64,000 bases of DNA, taken from NCBI GenBank assembly GCA_013397435.1, contig VZRG01002594.1:30047-94046 (forward strand), read 5' to 3'. Source of the DNA: Erythrocercus mccallii. Taxonomy: Eukaryota; Chordata; Aves; Passeriformes; Dicruridae. Position numbers and translations under genes: made by a program. Below are positions 27,101 through 42,100 of this stretch, one piece after another (position 1 is the stretch's first letter; every line of letters starts with the position of its first letter). Under the pieces are notes generated by a model. That model was not told the origin of the DNA, did no database searches, and saw only the letters and a program-made list of their open reading frames with translations.

Positions 27101-30100
27101 TTGGTCCTTGTACAAACCCACCTCCCACTCCACCTCTCACCTTCTTCTTTGCAAAGGGCTCCTCAGGGGTATCTATGGCTTTCCTCTTCAAGTCCTTCTT
27201 CCTTGCACCAGGAAGGTCCTTGGTCTCTGCTTTCCTCAGGTGTCCATTTTTCCTGGGGGGCTGAGGGACTTTTTCCAGGTGACAGAGATCTATTTTCACC
27301 ACAAGGCGCTCATGGCTTGGCAGATCCCTCACTGGTGAGAGCAACTTCTCCCCGAGAGGCAAGGGCAGTTTCTCCTTGTGCAAAACCTGAGGCCTGTGAA
27401 TGCTGGTCCTGATGGGAGTTGTGCCCTGGCCCTGAGGAAGGGGACTGAGAGCATCACGTGCCTGGGCATCCCCCATGAGCCTGGGATCCAAGAAAGGTTT
27501 GGCTTTGGCCTGGTGGGAGCCCTTGTCCTTTTTTTTCTCAGAGAGCTCTTGAAGTCCTGGTTTCAGGTATTTTCTGTCACTGGATTTTTTCTTCACTGTT
27601 TTTTTGACTTTTGGCTTGTCCCTGAAAGACAGGTCTGTGACCTCCAAATGATCAGGCTCACTCTCCACCTTCAGGCCTCTCTTGGGTCCCTCATGCACCA
27701 GGGGCTTGCTGGGCCTTTTGCTTCCCACAGTCTGCCTGGGCAAGGGTGCCTCAGAGTGTGCAGGAGGCTTCTGGGAGCTGCATTTGGTCAGAAGAGGAGC
27801 CTCCTGAGGAGCCCTGGCCACTTGGCTCTTGTGAGGAGTCTCCCTCAGCTCAGCATGCTGCTGCTGCTGGGAGGAATTTTTGCTGATGCCCAGCTCCTGC
27901 TTCTTGCCCTCCTCACGTCCATCCCCACAGACGATGTCACTGAGGCTCTCTGTTGGCAGTGCTGGTGGGTTCACCTTGGTCAGCCAGTTGTCGAGCTGCC
28001 ACTTATTAGAAATTGGTGGCTCGGGCTGCAGACAAAAAGAGAAAGGGAAGGATTCAAAACTGATGCCTTTATGGGCTGCTTCCATCCTAGCACAGCTTAC
28101 CAGAGCCCAGGGATTTTTGCCTAGAGGTCTCAAAGTGTTTGCATGTGAAGAACTGACTATAAACAAACAGGCCATGTGCACTAACTTGCTCCAGAGCATC
28201 ATGGATGAACAGTTGGCTGAATAAAAAAAGGACAGAAAGGTCAATTGCAAGTAGCTAGGACTTCATTAGTATTTTCAGGACAAACCAGGTAGAATTTAGT
28301 AAAAGAGGAGAAGTATAACATCTTCCTTCCAAGACACCATATTGCAGTGGGCAAAGTCTGTAACTGAACTGCTGGAGGGCAAAGAGTATTAGAGTGAGAC
28401 GGAAAGACAGGCAGTCTCAAAGATTGTTTTTGGCTTCTCCCTGTTCATGCACTTCTGAGGTGAAAAGAAAGAGAGCTAGAGCTGAGGCAGGGGAGGAAAA
28501 ATAAATTACAATATGGGCTTTGTAAGAGTACCTCAAAACTTCCAGTGGATTGTTTTGCATCAGCTGTGGTGTGCAGACACAGCCATGTACTTCATGGAGA
28601 CCTGAGAATGTTTTGCAGGCTGGAAGAACTGTTTGAATGCATGGGACATGAGCACTTCTGCAGCAGATTTTTTTTTTTTAAATGCATGGTCTCACAATTA
28701 TGAAAGTTTAAGGCATCAAGTTCTGTTTGTCTGCTTTGCCCAGTAACAGCCTCAGAAATGCCAGTGCAGCAGTATCCAAGCCAAATTCAACAGCAGCAAG
28801 ACTAAGCATATTCCAGCCCTTCCTGCAAGTCTGATCCCTTCTGCAACCTGGGAGAAGGTGAATCTGTCACTCAGGCACAGCAGCTGCAGGGAGGCAGCAA
28901 CTCCTCTTAAATTATCAGGAGACTGATCTCACCCTGACACTGCCCATAAAGGCACTCAGAAATCCTGCACAGGCAGAGGTGGGCCCCACACAGCCCAGCT
29001 GTGCGTTCCATCTGTGCCTTCTCTTGTCTCCTCAGTGAAGGCACTGATTCCTCCAGGAGAGCTAGACAGCTATGCCAAAGGACATAGGGGAACACTTCCT
29101 GGTCAGGCATCTGAAAGTCTAATTGTGTTGGTACTAAGGGTAACTAAGGTTGACAAACTCTAGAAGGGAAGCAAAGGGCAAGAAAAGTTGAGTGATGCAG
29201 CAAAGATGTCAGGAGACACCTGAACAATGACAGTGTTTCAGGTCTCCTGCCCTGACTGCATTGAGACAGCAGGGTGTGAAGCAAGGGGCTGTATAAGCAG
29301 CCTCTGCCTTTTATTTGCATTCACCTCAGGTGCTGGTGCACTTGGAGGGTCGTTTTCTTCACTGTCACTGGAGTGGCTTTCTGTCTCTGAGTCTGAGGAA
29401 CTGTCTGAGTCACTGGTGCTCCCTGACTCCGAGCTGCTGGAATGTGCTGATGCCACACTCTTGGGCTGGGACTGTAAGGAGCTGCAAGGCCACCATGAGA
29501 TAAAATTAGAAAGCAGCATGGCTGAAGGTTACTTACTTATTATAGGGTAGTATTCAAAAATAAAACTGAAACCCCATGTTTTGGCACTGAGATGAGAGGG
29601 AAGAAGGACAGAGAAATACATTAGCATACTTAAAAATAAAGCACCAGTAAACAAAATTGCTGGAAATAATAAAACCTTCGACTCCAACCCAGTGAAATAT
29701 GTAGGCAAGATGCCACTGCTGCAATGTGGGGCTGCATTTTGCCAACCAAAGTTTAAAAAGCACCGAAACTGTCCAGTGCTTTTCTGAAAAACCCAACTCT
29801 CAAAATGAAAAACTTCCAATAAAAGTAACAAGGCAGGAACACATATTTCAGGGTGGTTTCTCTTATTTCTGTTCTCCCCTTTAAGTTTTCACTTCATCTG
29901 TGTTACTTGGTCATGCTGCTGTAAGCACTTCATTATTAGCCACATCAGGCAGCAGCATTTCTTGCAACACCCTGCTCTAACAAAAAGTCCACACTGACAA
30001 TGGAGTGGATGGAAATGAGGAAGAGCTGTCCCCTCTATGCACACTGTTTTTCTTTTGAAATAGTCTTACACAATTAAAATGTAGATATTTTAATTTATTT

Positions 30101-33100
30101 TTTTTTACTTTGGTTTCCCACATCATTATCAACACATTTGTAAGAGTTGGAGGCAAGCTCCTTGCTGATCCAAGATTGATATCATGAGAACACTCATATT
30201 TTAAGAGTTTTCAGAGACGCAGATCATGCCAAGTATTGGTGTGCTCCTCTGACTTTATAGACCACTCCTGTGCTTGAAGAATATACATATCAAGCCCCCC
30301 CAAAAAATCTATGTCAGTGCTCTCCTATAGGAAAAATTCTGAGCTTTTCCATCTTTCTTCCCCAAATGCTGACATGTTCAGTCTACCTTGAATATTGCTT
30401 CTGACTAACAACACATGGCAGGAACTGCTTACAGTCAGCTTCCTTATCAAGAGGAGCTGAAACAGCCTCAATGACTCTTCCTAACCCTTTCCGGTTCTTT
30501 ACCCACTTGGCTGTTTTGAGCTTCCTTCTGAGCTAAAACTGGACTCACATCTCACCCATCACCACTACAGCTGAAAATCCCATTTGCTGCAGTTGTGATC
30601 TACAGACACACTGGTGGAGGGGAGGATGAGAAGAGAAAGGAGCAGTTGAGGAAATACAATTCTGGTTCACAGGCAAAATCCAGCATGCCTGGATTATTCA
30701 TTTCTAATTGGAGCTTTCTGAAAACGCCACACAACTAAAGCTGACTTTCAAGAGCAGCCAGTCTGTAGCTACAAGAGAAATCAGGAACCCTTACCCAGCT
30801 ACCCCACATATAAAAAGCAGTTTTGTTTTTCTCCTTATGTGGTCTAGCTAGTAGTTTGGGAACAAACCTGTACCTTGGAGGAGCAAGTGAAGAAGGTGAC
30901 TTTTCAACAACCTGTTTTGTTCACAAAAACAAAGAGGAGAGGGGGAGGAAAGGTTAGCTCAGAACTCAGAACAATGCAACAAGTGGTGAACTTTAAAGGG
31001 AAGTCTGTGTGCCTAGTGTATAAAACAGCTAAAACCGACTTGGTCATCACCACTCTCTTCACTATCACTGAGCTGCAGGTCGTCCTGGAGCATTCTGAAA
31101 GACAACCAGAAGATAAATATCAGCCAAGGCAGACACATTTTGAAGCAGCAGGCACTGAAAAAATTTGGTTTGTACTTGCCAAAACAAACCAGCCTCCCCC
31201 ATCCTTTCTGAACATTTGGCATGCTCAATCTACTGAACCCTGTCATTACCTGAAATGAATGGTTAAAATGTTTTGCCTTTTTTTTTTTTTTTTTTTTTTT
31301 TTACTGGTACAGTAAGAGACTCATACTATCAGCCTGCACCGGCTCCCCAGGGGACAGAAAGCATCAGGAGCTGTGCATGTTCACACACTCTGCTCTCAGT
31401 GGCTGTGAATATTTCTTCTGTCCCAGGGGTTTTTGCTTTGCTGCTCAAGTCTCCTATCACACATGTGTACGTCAATGCCAAGGTCAAGCCTATCTCCCAT
31501 CTCTACTCCATGCTCCTGCACATCTCAGCAGTATTGTCAAGCAGTTCAGGTACTTAGAACCGTTTACAAGTTGGGAGGTATGAGCTCTGTTTCGCTATTG
31601 CTAGAGAAGAGAGCAGGCTGCCCACAAACATTTCCAAAAGCATGATTTAGTCCTGTACCTGCCGGTGATAACTACTGTTTGCAATTTCAATATATTACCA
31701 AGGTTCTTAAAAGGCTGGAAGGGAAGGAGAGGGACCCAAAGGTCTCCTAGATTGTTATCCCCCTCTCTGGCAATCATGCAGGCATCCCAAAGGAGTTGCA
31801 AAATAGGCAGGTAAAACTTGGCTATTCAAGAAGTTATTCAAATCTTGAAACTAGCTGGCAACTGACTCAACTCAGAGGATTATTCAGGTGTCCTTCCAAA
31901 AATGGGATCAAAATCTTGGGAGCTGAGAAAGGGATTTTAATCAATCGGGTCAAAACTCTATTTATTTCAACCTCATTTCAAACCAAAGGCTTTCTGTGAG
32001 AAATTTTTCTTATGGCCAAAAAAGAAACATAGGACTCTGATCTGTCATGACAACATGTTTTATAGCAAGAAAACAACTATAAATGTTCTCCAGTGAACCA
32101 CATCCCCCTGAAAAAGAGGGAGAAAGTTGGAAAAAGTCAGTGCTTTCTGTGTTCAGGCATTGACTGTCATTCCCCAGTGATCTACCCTCCACTGCCTCAT
32201 TTCCTCACACACCTTCTCACTGGAAATCACCTCTTGCCTCTTCATTTAGAGTAAACACTGAAGGGAAGCACTGTGAGACACCACCTTGGAAAAGGAGAGC
32301 CCCAAATTTCCTACAGAAGGCAAACACCCTGCAGCAATCCTGCATGAGCCAGCTCTGCTTGTGGGCCAGAGCCCAAGCTCACTGCCAGAGAGATGAGGCT
32401 TAGAAATGAAAAAAGAACAGTCACAGTACAGGCACTCTCCACACTTCTGGGCAGTTTGGCTAAGCATCTACTGGTATATCAATGAATCCTTTTTTTTTCT
32501 TTTACAGCTCTTAAGGGGAAGGAGTCTTTCAGAGGTGGTAGTGAAGAAATTTTCAGGGATACTATAACAGGATGCTGAAAGGTTTTAAGTTTGGTTTTGG
32601 GGTGAGGGGTTTTTTGTTTGTTTTGTGGGGTTTTTGTTTTGTTTTTGTTTGTTTGGGTTTTGTTCTGCTTTAAGAATTGTAGACTAAAGACTTATTTCCT
32701 TTAGAGGTAAGAGGATAATCACAGAATCATAGAATGGTTTGCATTGGAAGAGACCTTGGAGATCATTTAGTTTTAAACCCCTGCTGTGGACAGGGACATG
32801 TGAAGACACTACCTAGACCTCTTTAGATCTGATTTAACTGCTTGTAATAAAAAGGACTACTTTTTCCACCTGAGATGCTGGTAAATAAAATGCATCAGTA
32901 TAAAAGAACACTGCAACTACTTATGCTCTATTTGGGATCAAGGAAGAACACTAAAACTTCAAGTCATACTTCTGCAAGGGTAGACAAAGCCAGTTTCCCT
33001 AAAACAAGGTTTTGACAAATTGTTAAATAGCCTAGTTAAAGCAAATAAATCTGCCTTAATAATTTTTAATGCTCCAGTTAGCTCAAGAATTAATAGACGC

Positions 33101-36100
33101 CAAGGTTTCATTTGCAGCTTATATACACACCATTAATCTCCCTAAAGATATTTAAAAAGCGTCCTTTAGTGAGAGAAGCAGCACTAAAATTATTATCACT
33201 TGCCAAACAACCTCACTGAAAGAACAGGCTGGTCCCTCTCTGCTATCCAGGTTAAAGATGCAGCCTCAAGAATGAACATGGCATCTCCCCTTTTAAAAGA
33301 AGGGCTGCTTCCATTCCAGCACTGCCAGGTGCAAACTTCAGGGCTGCATTCAAGAATGAAATCCATCTGGGAAATCCCCACACGCTCTAAAAAGCTGAAT
33401 GCTTAATTTGGGCACACAGATGCCTGGGATTTCATCTTCTAATTAACCAGCACAATCACTGTTTGTTTTCAGCCAGCTACACTTTGCAACACAAGCTACT
33501 CCAGGCAGCTGAATTTTCAGACAGTCACGTGCTCTTTGAGCAGCACAGAAAGCCAGGCCTGTTATGCCAGAGAAGACAAACACAAAAAAGAAGGGATGCA
33601 GCATTTCAAGGGAAAGATGTAGAGGAAGTCCTCGGGCAGACTTCACTTGGACACAAACCCAGGCCACCCTGTTCCTCCTGCTTCCACTGCCTTTGCCGAC
33701 CATGGGCTCACACAACCCTTGCAGATGAGCACTGGGTCTGAAGTGCCTGGCAAGGATGCTGAGCAGAGAGGGGATCATGGCTAAGGACAGAGCTCTGTAC
33801 CACACCAAATTTACAATTCTGGCCCTGTGGGCTAAGGAAGGAGTCTTTTCCAATCATTGTCTGCAGGAAAAGTCTCTTCTCTCTCTGCTGCCTGGAAAAT
33901 CGACTAAAGGGATTTTTACAAGCTGAGAACTGAAATAATGATGATTGTCATAGGGTAGCTGGGGGGGAAGGCACAGTCTGAAGCAGTTGGAACTACTAGT
34001 ATTAGTAGTGCAATAAAAATTTCCAGATGTCACTGAGGAGGAGCAAACTGGGGTGGATGAAAGTGAAGGAAAATAAAGAAGAGATTAAGGGAGTAGCTGA
34101 CTGCTCAGCAAGACACTACCCCATGCTCCCAGTGAGTGAGGGCTCCTCTGCACTATTCTGGAATAGTAGGAAAAGGGATGTTTGACAGACCCTACAGAGC
34201 TTGAGTGAAAAATTCTACAATCTCAATCAAGATGGACACATGCTTTTGCTCCTACTTGTGACTAGCCCAGGTTTTTTTTTGTTTTTTAATTAAATGATTT
34301 GTGATAAGGAGAACGCAAACAAGTGGAGTGAGCTTTGTAGTCTGTAGTTTGCAGCCTTCCACGGAAGAACATATCATGGAGTAACGAGATCTTTATGTAT
34401 CATATGAACTGACAGACATTTAAATTTAATGGTTCAGCAAGTGCTTTATACATGCACCCCTGAGCCTTCCAGACATGGAAAGATTTCTGTTACTCAGGGC
34501 TCAGAACCTAGCAATGCTGCATGTGGCCAAGTTAATCCTGAAAGATTAACGTATCCCACACAAAACTACTTTCAAGCAACTTTTGCAATTAACCTAATTA
34601 ACAGATAACTGCTTTCACCTGTAAGGACAGCACCAAGTTATTTTATCTACCAATTTTTTTTTTTTTGGCTTTAAAATTTCAGCCCTGTTTTTTACAGTTC
34701 TTGTAGGTGTAGCTTTACTAGCCCTCCCAGACTTCAAAACAATATCCAGGATCAATCAGATTCAGTTTGGATCCTTTGTAATTTATGTCAGTTGGATGCA
34801 TTATTGTAGGTTGAAGAGCACAAAATTGTGATGCTAAATAGCCACAGATTAAAAGAACAAAATAATTTTAATCTGGTCCATTAATAGTTGGGTTTTTTCT
34901 GCAGTCTTGTTTTGGTTTTAACACAGTCATTGTAATCATGACAAGGCTTAGTGGACTTGGCATTTTCAGATTAAGAATTGGACTGGATGAACTTAAAGGT
35001 CTTTTCCAACCTAACCGATTCTATGACTCCATCATGAAACAATAATGTATCTGTTGGTGAAAATTCCCTGCATTGGAAGTTTTCAAAGAAAAATCAGACT
35101 GATAAAATCTTAATCTTCAGAAACATGGAGTTACCCAAGATTTAGCTCTTCTCAGGTTCTTTTCATTAACTGCACAGTAGAGATGTGAACAGAGTCTGGT
35201 TACTTACGATGTTCTTGGCTGAGAACCTGGCAATGTTTCTGAAGGTGCTCCATACTGCTCTGGAAATTAAAAATGAATAGGTTGGGTTTATTTGCCTCCT
35301 TCGTAGCCTATTTTGCCCTATGGTCTCTGAGCACCAGATTAGACTCATCACTTTCTTCTAGGACATTATTGCCATTCAGATTATTCATCATTCCAAATGG
35401 GGTTTCCTAATAAAATACTGTTTGTCCTGTGATGAACAGCTGCCTTAATGTCTAGGTAATGAATGTACATTTCTTGAGCCGTTTCTAAATTCACTACTGT
35501 TCAACAAAGCAGAGGAAACCACGCCTCTTAATCAATGTAAACATTTGACATGTCATGTATAACCCACAACCTACAAAACTGTCAATACACATACTGTGTG
35601 TTTCCTTTGTGTATCTACTTACTTTGACCCTTTGCTACAGATCCTTCAGGTTGCAATTCCTAGAAAAAAGGGACAAAATGCAAATTGAGAATAAAATAAA
35701 TGAGTTCTCTCATAAGAGGAGTGTACTGATGATTTGTTTTTCATGTGTTACTTTACTGTAATAAACATTTCAATTAGCTTGTCAAAGTGTCCAATAGTCT
35801 AAGCTGGCCTGATGTAGCTTAGCATGGACAGAAATGGTAACATGCTACTGTCACCAAAAATATTAGGTTTGTTAGCACATTAGGGGTATGTACATTCACG
35901 AAGAAATATTTTAAAAATTTTGTAAAAGCTACTAAACACTTCTGTTTAACACAGTCAGCAAATATTTCTGTTCACAAAAAGATAAAATGTATTTTGTGCT
36001 TCAGCAGAGATACTTAAAATGTCTCAGAGAAGTTGTTGTATTTGAAGGCCACAAATTACAACAAATGTCTAAGTTGCTGAAGCACTTCTTATTCATCCCC

Positions 36101-39100
36101 ATTGTGCTTTAATTTATCTGACTGCTTCTGAAGATAATACCTTTTAACAACCCATATTTATAGAAAGGGGACAAAATCAGATGGAAACACATGCAAAAGC
36201 CAGAAAGCTCTTTTCTACTTTGTCCAAAGTCCTGGCAGAAAGACAGTGTCTTACCTTTGTTGGGAATGGAAATTTGGAAGGCTCTGCTTTAGTAGGTGTA
36301 TTAAGAGCTGTCAGGGGAGGTGGCCAAGAGCGGGTCATTTCCTGGAAAGAGATTGAGAGGAGCAGCTATCAGGATTTTTGCTGATAGGCACAGAGGTTCA
36401 TTTGGATCTACCTCTTCATGCATTTGGGCATGTTTCCCCATGGCTGCTACAGAAATGGTGATATGCATTACTAACAGGCAAGAACACAGGATATGCCTGG
36501 TGAAACACAAAAGGATGCCAGACTTCCAGGATGAGTCCTTGTGCTGCAACCCCAACCAATGCAGGGCAGCCAGTGGGCATCTGTGCACAGCTCCCCACCA
36601 GCTAAAACACTGCCCCAGCAGCAGCTTCTGGAGAGCAATCGAGGCATCAGGATTTTGCAACCTCAAGCAACAGCAAGGGAAGTGAATTGCAGAAACCAAA
36701 CTGTTCCACCAGGACTTCACACTCAGAATAGCATTTGACATCAAGGAAACATCTCCTCAAGGTCAGCACCACTGGCTTGGGAATCCCAAGGCACTTTCAC
36801 ACCGTGCACAGGGAAGGGATAACACGGACTCAGCCATAGCCACTTGGAACCTGTACACTTCTCACAGTCAGTTCTGACACAAGATTACAGCACCAGATAT
36901 GGCTTTGCTCTGCATAAATGGACTGGAATTACAGTGAGGGAGCAGCAGCAGTGCCATGCACAGACAGGTGGGAAGGACATAGTTGTGTTCCTGCTCAGGG
37001 CCACGCTGCTGGGGCTGGCAACATGGACACAAGATGGCATGTCTGGAGCCTTTGGAGGAAGGGCACATGGGAATGGCAACCCCTTGTCAGTCTTGAACTG
37101 CACCAGACTGTATTACACTTATGTACTGATAGAAAGACTGATCTTACAACTCCAGCTGTATTTGAGGCTGACTCTTATATTTTCCTCTTATTTTTCTCAG
37201 CACACCCCAAAACTAGTGACAGCTACATCTGCTGAGTGAGCAGAAGCAGAGAGGTATTTTTTCCCAACCATTACCTTAAGGCATCCAAAATCTAAGCAAA
37301 CACAGAGATCTATTATTTAAGAGTACCTACCCTCAAAATTTCTTCAATGGACTGCACATCAATGGGGTTGGTTTGCTGTAACAAGAAAGAGGGAAGCAGC
37401 ATGAGTTTGAATTTTTTACCAACTGACATGAGAAAGGCACGCACTCAGTGAACATTTGCCTACCAACAGCTCAATAAATTTCATGGAAGGCCATTAGTAA
37501 TAAAATGCTAGTAACGATTAAAATCCCCATCAGAAGGGCAGTTAATAATGCACTTCTAAAATGCCTCTTGTTTTCAAGTCCTTGGCAGAGGTGACTGGAG
37601 ATTCCACAGGACGCTCTGCCTGGAATGGGGTAAAAACTACTCAAACAATGCCACCAGTGGCAAATGGTATTTGCAAAGCTACTAGTGATAAATGAAAAAG
37701 GGGGCATCACAGTGCTTTTGGTGCTGAATAAAGTTGAAACCAATCTGACTCATCAATCCCAAAGTTAAACATCCTGATAGTGAGGTGAAGATGTGGTAGA
37801 CCTGGTAAAGTACCTGATAAAGGAACAAACATTCTACTGATACTACCAATAACTTATCTAAAGCTGCTAAGCTGACACAGCTGGCCTGAAGAGATCTGAC
37901 AGCATCACCTGATACTATAAAAGCCCAGTCCTGAATTTTAAAGGCGGGATCTTCTAACATATCCCTTCTCAGAGTGTATGAGTGCTTCCACACACTAATA
38001 TGGCCCCAGCCGCGGGGAACACCACTTCTCTTCCACAGATCAGCTTCTCGTCTACTAACAAGGCATGTGTTTCGAAAGTACCTGTCATTTCCATGTCCTT
38101 TCCTAAGTGATATCATTAAAGGAGGTTGAAACAGAAAAGAACCAAAGAGCTGAGTAGTTGTAACAAGAAAAATGCATGCTAGACGAGTTTCTTGTCTATA
38201 AATAAGAAATTCTATGGAAATATCCAGTCATCAGAGTAATTGCTGAAAGAGAAAGGCCAGGAGGACTTTAATCACATTCGAGAAAGCGGACAGTGAGCTA
38301 GAGTGCCCAATCAGAAGGATCTTCCCCAGAAAAAGGTAAAGAATACAAGCAAACATTTCAATAAAGTCCAGAACTGTCATCCTTGGCCCTTTCACAGGAA
38401 GTCCACTCATCTGTTTCCCACATGCTGCACTATTTACATTGGAAGAAGAAGAGGAGATGAGGAATGCCTTTTCCTTGCAACCTTATTTATCTGAGTCTAC
38501 ATAAAACTCTCATTGAAGCAGTGCTTATTTGACAAAGCCTTGAATTTCTTCAGAAAATCACATACGGAGAGCTGCTTCTGACCTTACTCACCCAAACAAA
38601 TGAAAGCTGAGGCATGGCCAGGTTAGTCACACGAATGAAAGCAAGGCTTACAGATGTGTGCCACAGCAGACGGGAAGAGGGGACAGGGAGGGCAAACAGC
38701 AAGGAACTGCTACATGGCAAGAGACTGGAATGCTTCCTAACTCATGGTGCCAAAAAAGGCACCCCTTTTCTGCTTTTTCTTTTCAGCAGGCTTAATCTGG
38801 TATCTCAGCCTAATATGCTTCTTAATTCAGTAAGTGGTGAACAGCAGACACATTCACTTGCATCTTCCTGTGCAAAATGCTTCAGAAACTCCTGAGATAT
38901 CCCATGATAGCACCACAGAAAAAGCTTCCTACAAAACTGGTAAGAAATTAAGATACTGCCTGGACAAAGTATTTCAAAACTCTCTCTATAACGGATTGAT
39001 TGCAACAAATAAAAATCAGTTTACTTCACCCATTTCAGAAATTTAAGTTTTATGAGGTGATAAGTGATGACAAAAGTGGAATGCAATTAACCTGAGAATA

Positions 39101-42100
39101 AGAGAATATCTGTAACAGCCAGTCTGGACCTCTCTTATCCTTGCCAGACAACCCACATCTCCCTTCCTGGAGCTCTTTCTGATGAGCCTGAAAAGACTTT
39201 GACATTGATACAGGTTTACATACACAGAGTATTTATAGTTCAGTTGTCAGGAGGATTTATCGTAACCCCCAAGGGTTCAGAGACTGGTTCTTCACATGTC
39301 AAGGGGCTCAGCAGAAACCACTTTCTTCCTCATAGCACAAAATTTAAAGGAACACAAACACATGACACTGAACAAGTGCCACGCAAGTCTGCATTGGCAG
39401 CATAAGCATCTCTGGTTTTGTTGGGTTTTTTAGGACACCATTATCAAACACACAGTGAAACGATTGCTTTAGAGATTACAATCACAGATTGTTTGGGACA
39501 TGCATTGGGTCAAAACCACACCAAAACTGGTCAGAGTCAGCTGATTGCACAGGGGTTCTGCTCTCAGGTAGGACTGTGACTGTCCCTGTGCCCCATACCT
39601 GTGGGGCACACCCCCTTTCTCTCCATCCCAGCTCCAGTGACCAAGGACACTTCATCTTTAACAAAGCTACGAATCCAGTGCCTGAAGGAGCTGGGATTTT
39701 CTACATCTTGAGTATGTTCTTCCCCTTTTGTTTTTTGGGTTTTTTTTTCCTTCAAGTCACATCTTGGCTGTGTTTCAGCTTGTTAAACCACTAAACCACC
39801 ATTAAACCACAATTACCACCCAGCAGCAAGGGATGTCCTTGCCAGCTTTAGTAGAAGAGTTCAGGGGAAAGGAGAAATACGATGCAGGAAGAGTTACAGA
39901 GCCATAAAGCCGAAGAAATCACTGAAAAGAGCTCAGCTCTGCTGAGGACTGTGAGTGTGGGAAATCAAATATTCCACATTGCTGTATATCCCTGCTAGCA
40001 CTTTTACAGCCTTTCCTGGGAACACTCTAACGTGCTCCCCGCAGACAACTCTAGTTAAACCTGGTGCATAGTTGCTGTCTGCCACTGACATCTGTGCAAT
40101 CCCCAGCTTGGATTTCCTTGTGCACATCCACAGTCTTTCCATTTGGGAATGACACAGGCACCTCCAAACATTGCTTACAAAATGTGTTGATGGTCAAGGT
40201 CAAGAACAATCATGGGACATCCAGAATTCTTGGCTTTGCTGGGTTTGGTTTGCCTTCTTAGAGCCAGTGTTCCCATCCAAACTGATGCTGTTCTTCAATA
40301 ACAGCTAGTTCCCACAGCAATAATACTAATTTAATTACTAATAATATTAACAAGTATATTGATTTAAAAACAAAAAAAGGAAAACAGCCATTGAAGGATT
40401 CATTACTACTTTGATCATGAACTGAAAAGGACTTCAGGCCAAAATAATTTCAAGCATCTACACAAACATAAGAAGCCCTGGAAGTTACTTGAGGAATTAG
40501 TCTGTCTTTACTACAACAGGCATGCAGAAATGCACAGATGCACATACCCACAAAAGAAGAGAGGGAGCTCTTAATTTAGAAAACAATTTGAAATCTGTAC
40601 AGGCACTCAATTCACACTGCATAGCAAGTGTGTGATGAAACTCTCAGAAATACTTCCATGTCCTCTCCTAAGGAGCAATTCCAAAATCCATGCACTTTCA
40701 CAACCATATAGCTCTGCTCACTCCCTGAGCCTTTTAGGGAATGCTCTTTTATGGAATGAATGAGGAAATCAGGATGATAAGCTAAAAACCAGAACCAAAC
40801 TAAACTGCCTAAGGAACCACAAGGCACACAAAAGAGATGTCCCACTGGCCATGATAATATGTGGGCCATAGATACTACAAAGAATAAGCAGTGGTTGTTT
40901 TGAAGGGGTTTTCTCGTATTAAAGATGGGGTTAGAGAGCTTCGAAGGTTATTTCATTTTTAAAAGATATTCCATTAAAAATTACAGCACGCAATTTCATC
41001 CCACTCTGTCACATGTGCCAAGTGGAGCTGAAGGACCGTATGGCTCTTGTGTGTGCAAGTAGGGGGCTGAAGCTTTCTCCCTGGTCTTTAAATAGCTTGC
41101 CTTCTCAGAAGGCTGTGGCAGAGTAATTTCAAGCAAAATGTCAAAAAAATCACCTCCGAGAGAGAGTTGGCCATGCATTATTTCAGAAGGCACCATGTGA
41201 CACCGCTGAGACTCATGGCCTCAAGCAAGGCCAGCAGCAGTCAGAGCACACAGAGTGTGCAAAGATGGGACAGGCAGTCTGGAAGCAGATATTAACTGGA
41301 ACAGATACAGGCTGCCTCTCAGGCAAGCATTAAGGCGCTGCAGACGGTTCCTTCTCATCTCAGTGATTTCCACTCAACTGCTTATCCCTGCTATTTGCAA
41401 GCCTCTGCTGTCACAGCCCACTTGGAGCTGCCCCCTGACATCCTGTGCACAAACAAGCCCCTTGTTCCTCCATCTTACATGAAACTGGTGCTGCAGGTAC
41501 CCAGGCAGTGTAGGAGAGGAACAGCTACAGCACAAATGCACTGCCTGGTATCTCCTCCTAATTAAAACTGAAATGTGTGTGTGTACAGCTCAAGTATGCC
41601 AGCTATTGCTCTTTGCCTGATCTCAGACTGAGTTATTAGCACCAACAAAACCTAAGCAAATGCTGCAGCAACAATGAGAAAAGCCAATTATGAGTTCCAT
41701 GCCCCTCATTCTGTTGTCAGGTTTTCTTTGTTTCTTAATGAGAACTTTGCCCCCACAACTATCAGCAGAGAAGGTCGCCAGCTCTCATCCTCAAAAATCC
41801 CAAACAAACAAAACAATCACATTTCAGTTGCTTCCCATTTAATACTATGCTTTATTATACTTGAATATCTATTATACTTGAATATCTAGTTTTAAATTTA
41901 TTTTTTCATGTCAACTGCAGAGTCATTGCCACTTGAATGCAATGAAGATCACAAAACTGCATACTTCACTGCGTGAAGGCTTAGTTTGAAAACAACAGGC
42001 AGGACAAAAATCAGACTGAAACCTACTATCCTGTCCTCACTTCACCCATCTGTGCTCAGCCAGCCTGAGCAGGGGATCTTGCATATTAGATGCCCTCTCC

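Noticed and set aside
27378..28124. 248-codon plus-strand open frame
   Set aside because: It lies antisense to the large central AFF1 exon, whose minus-strand frame matches the family residue by residue.
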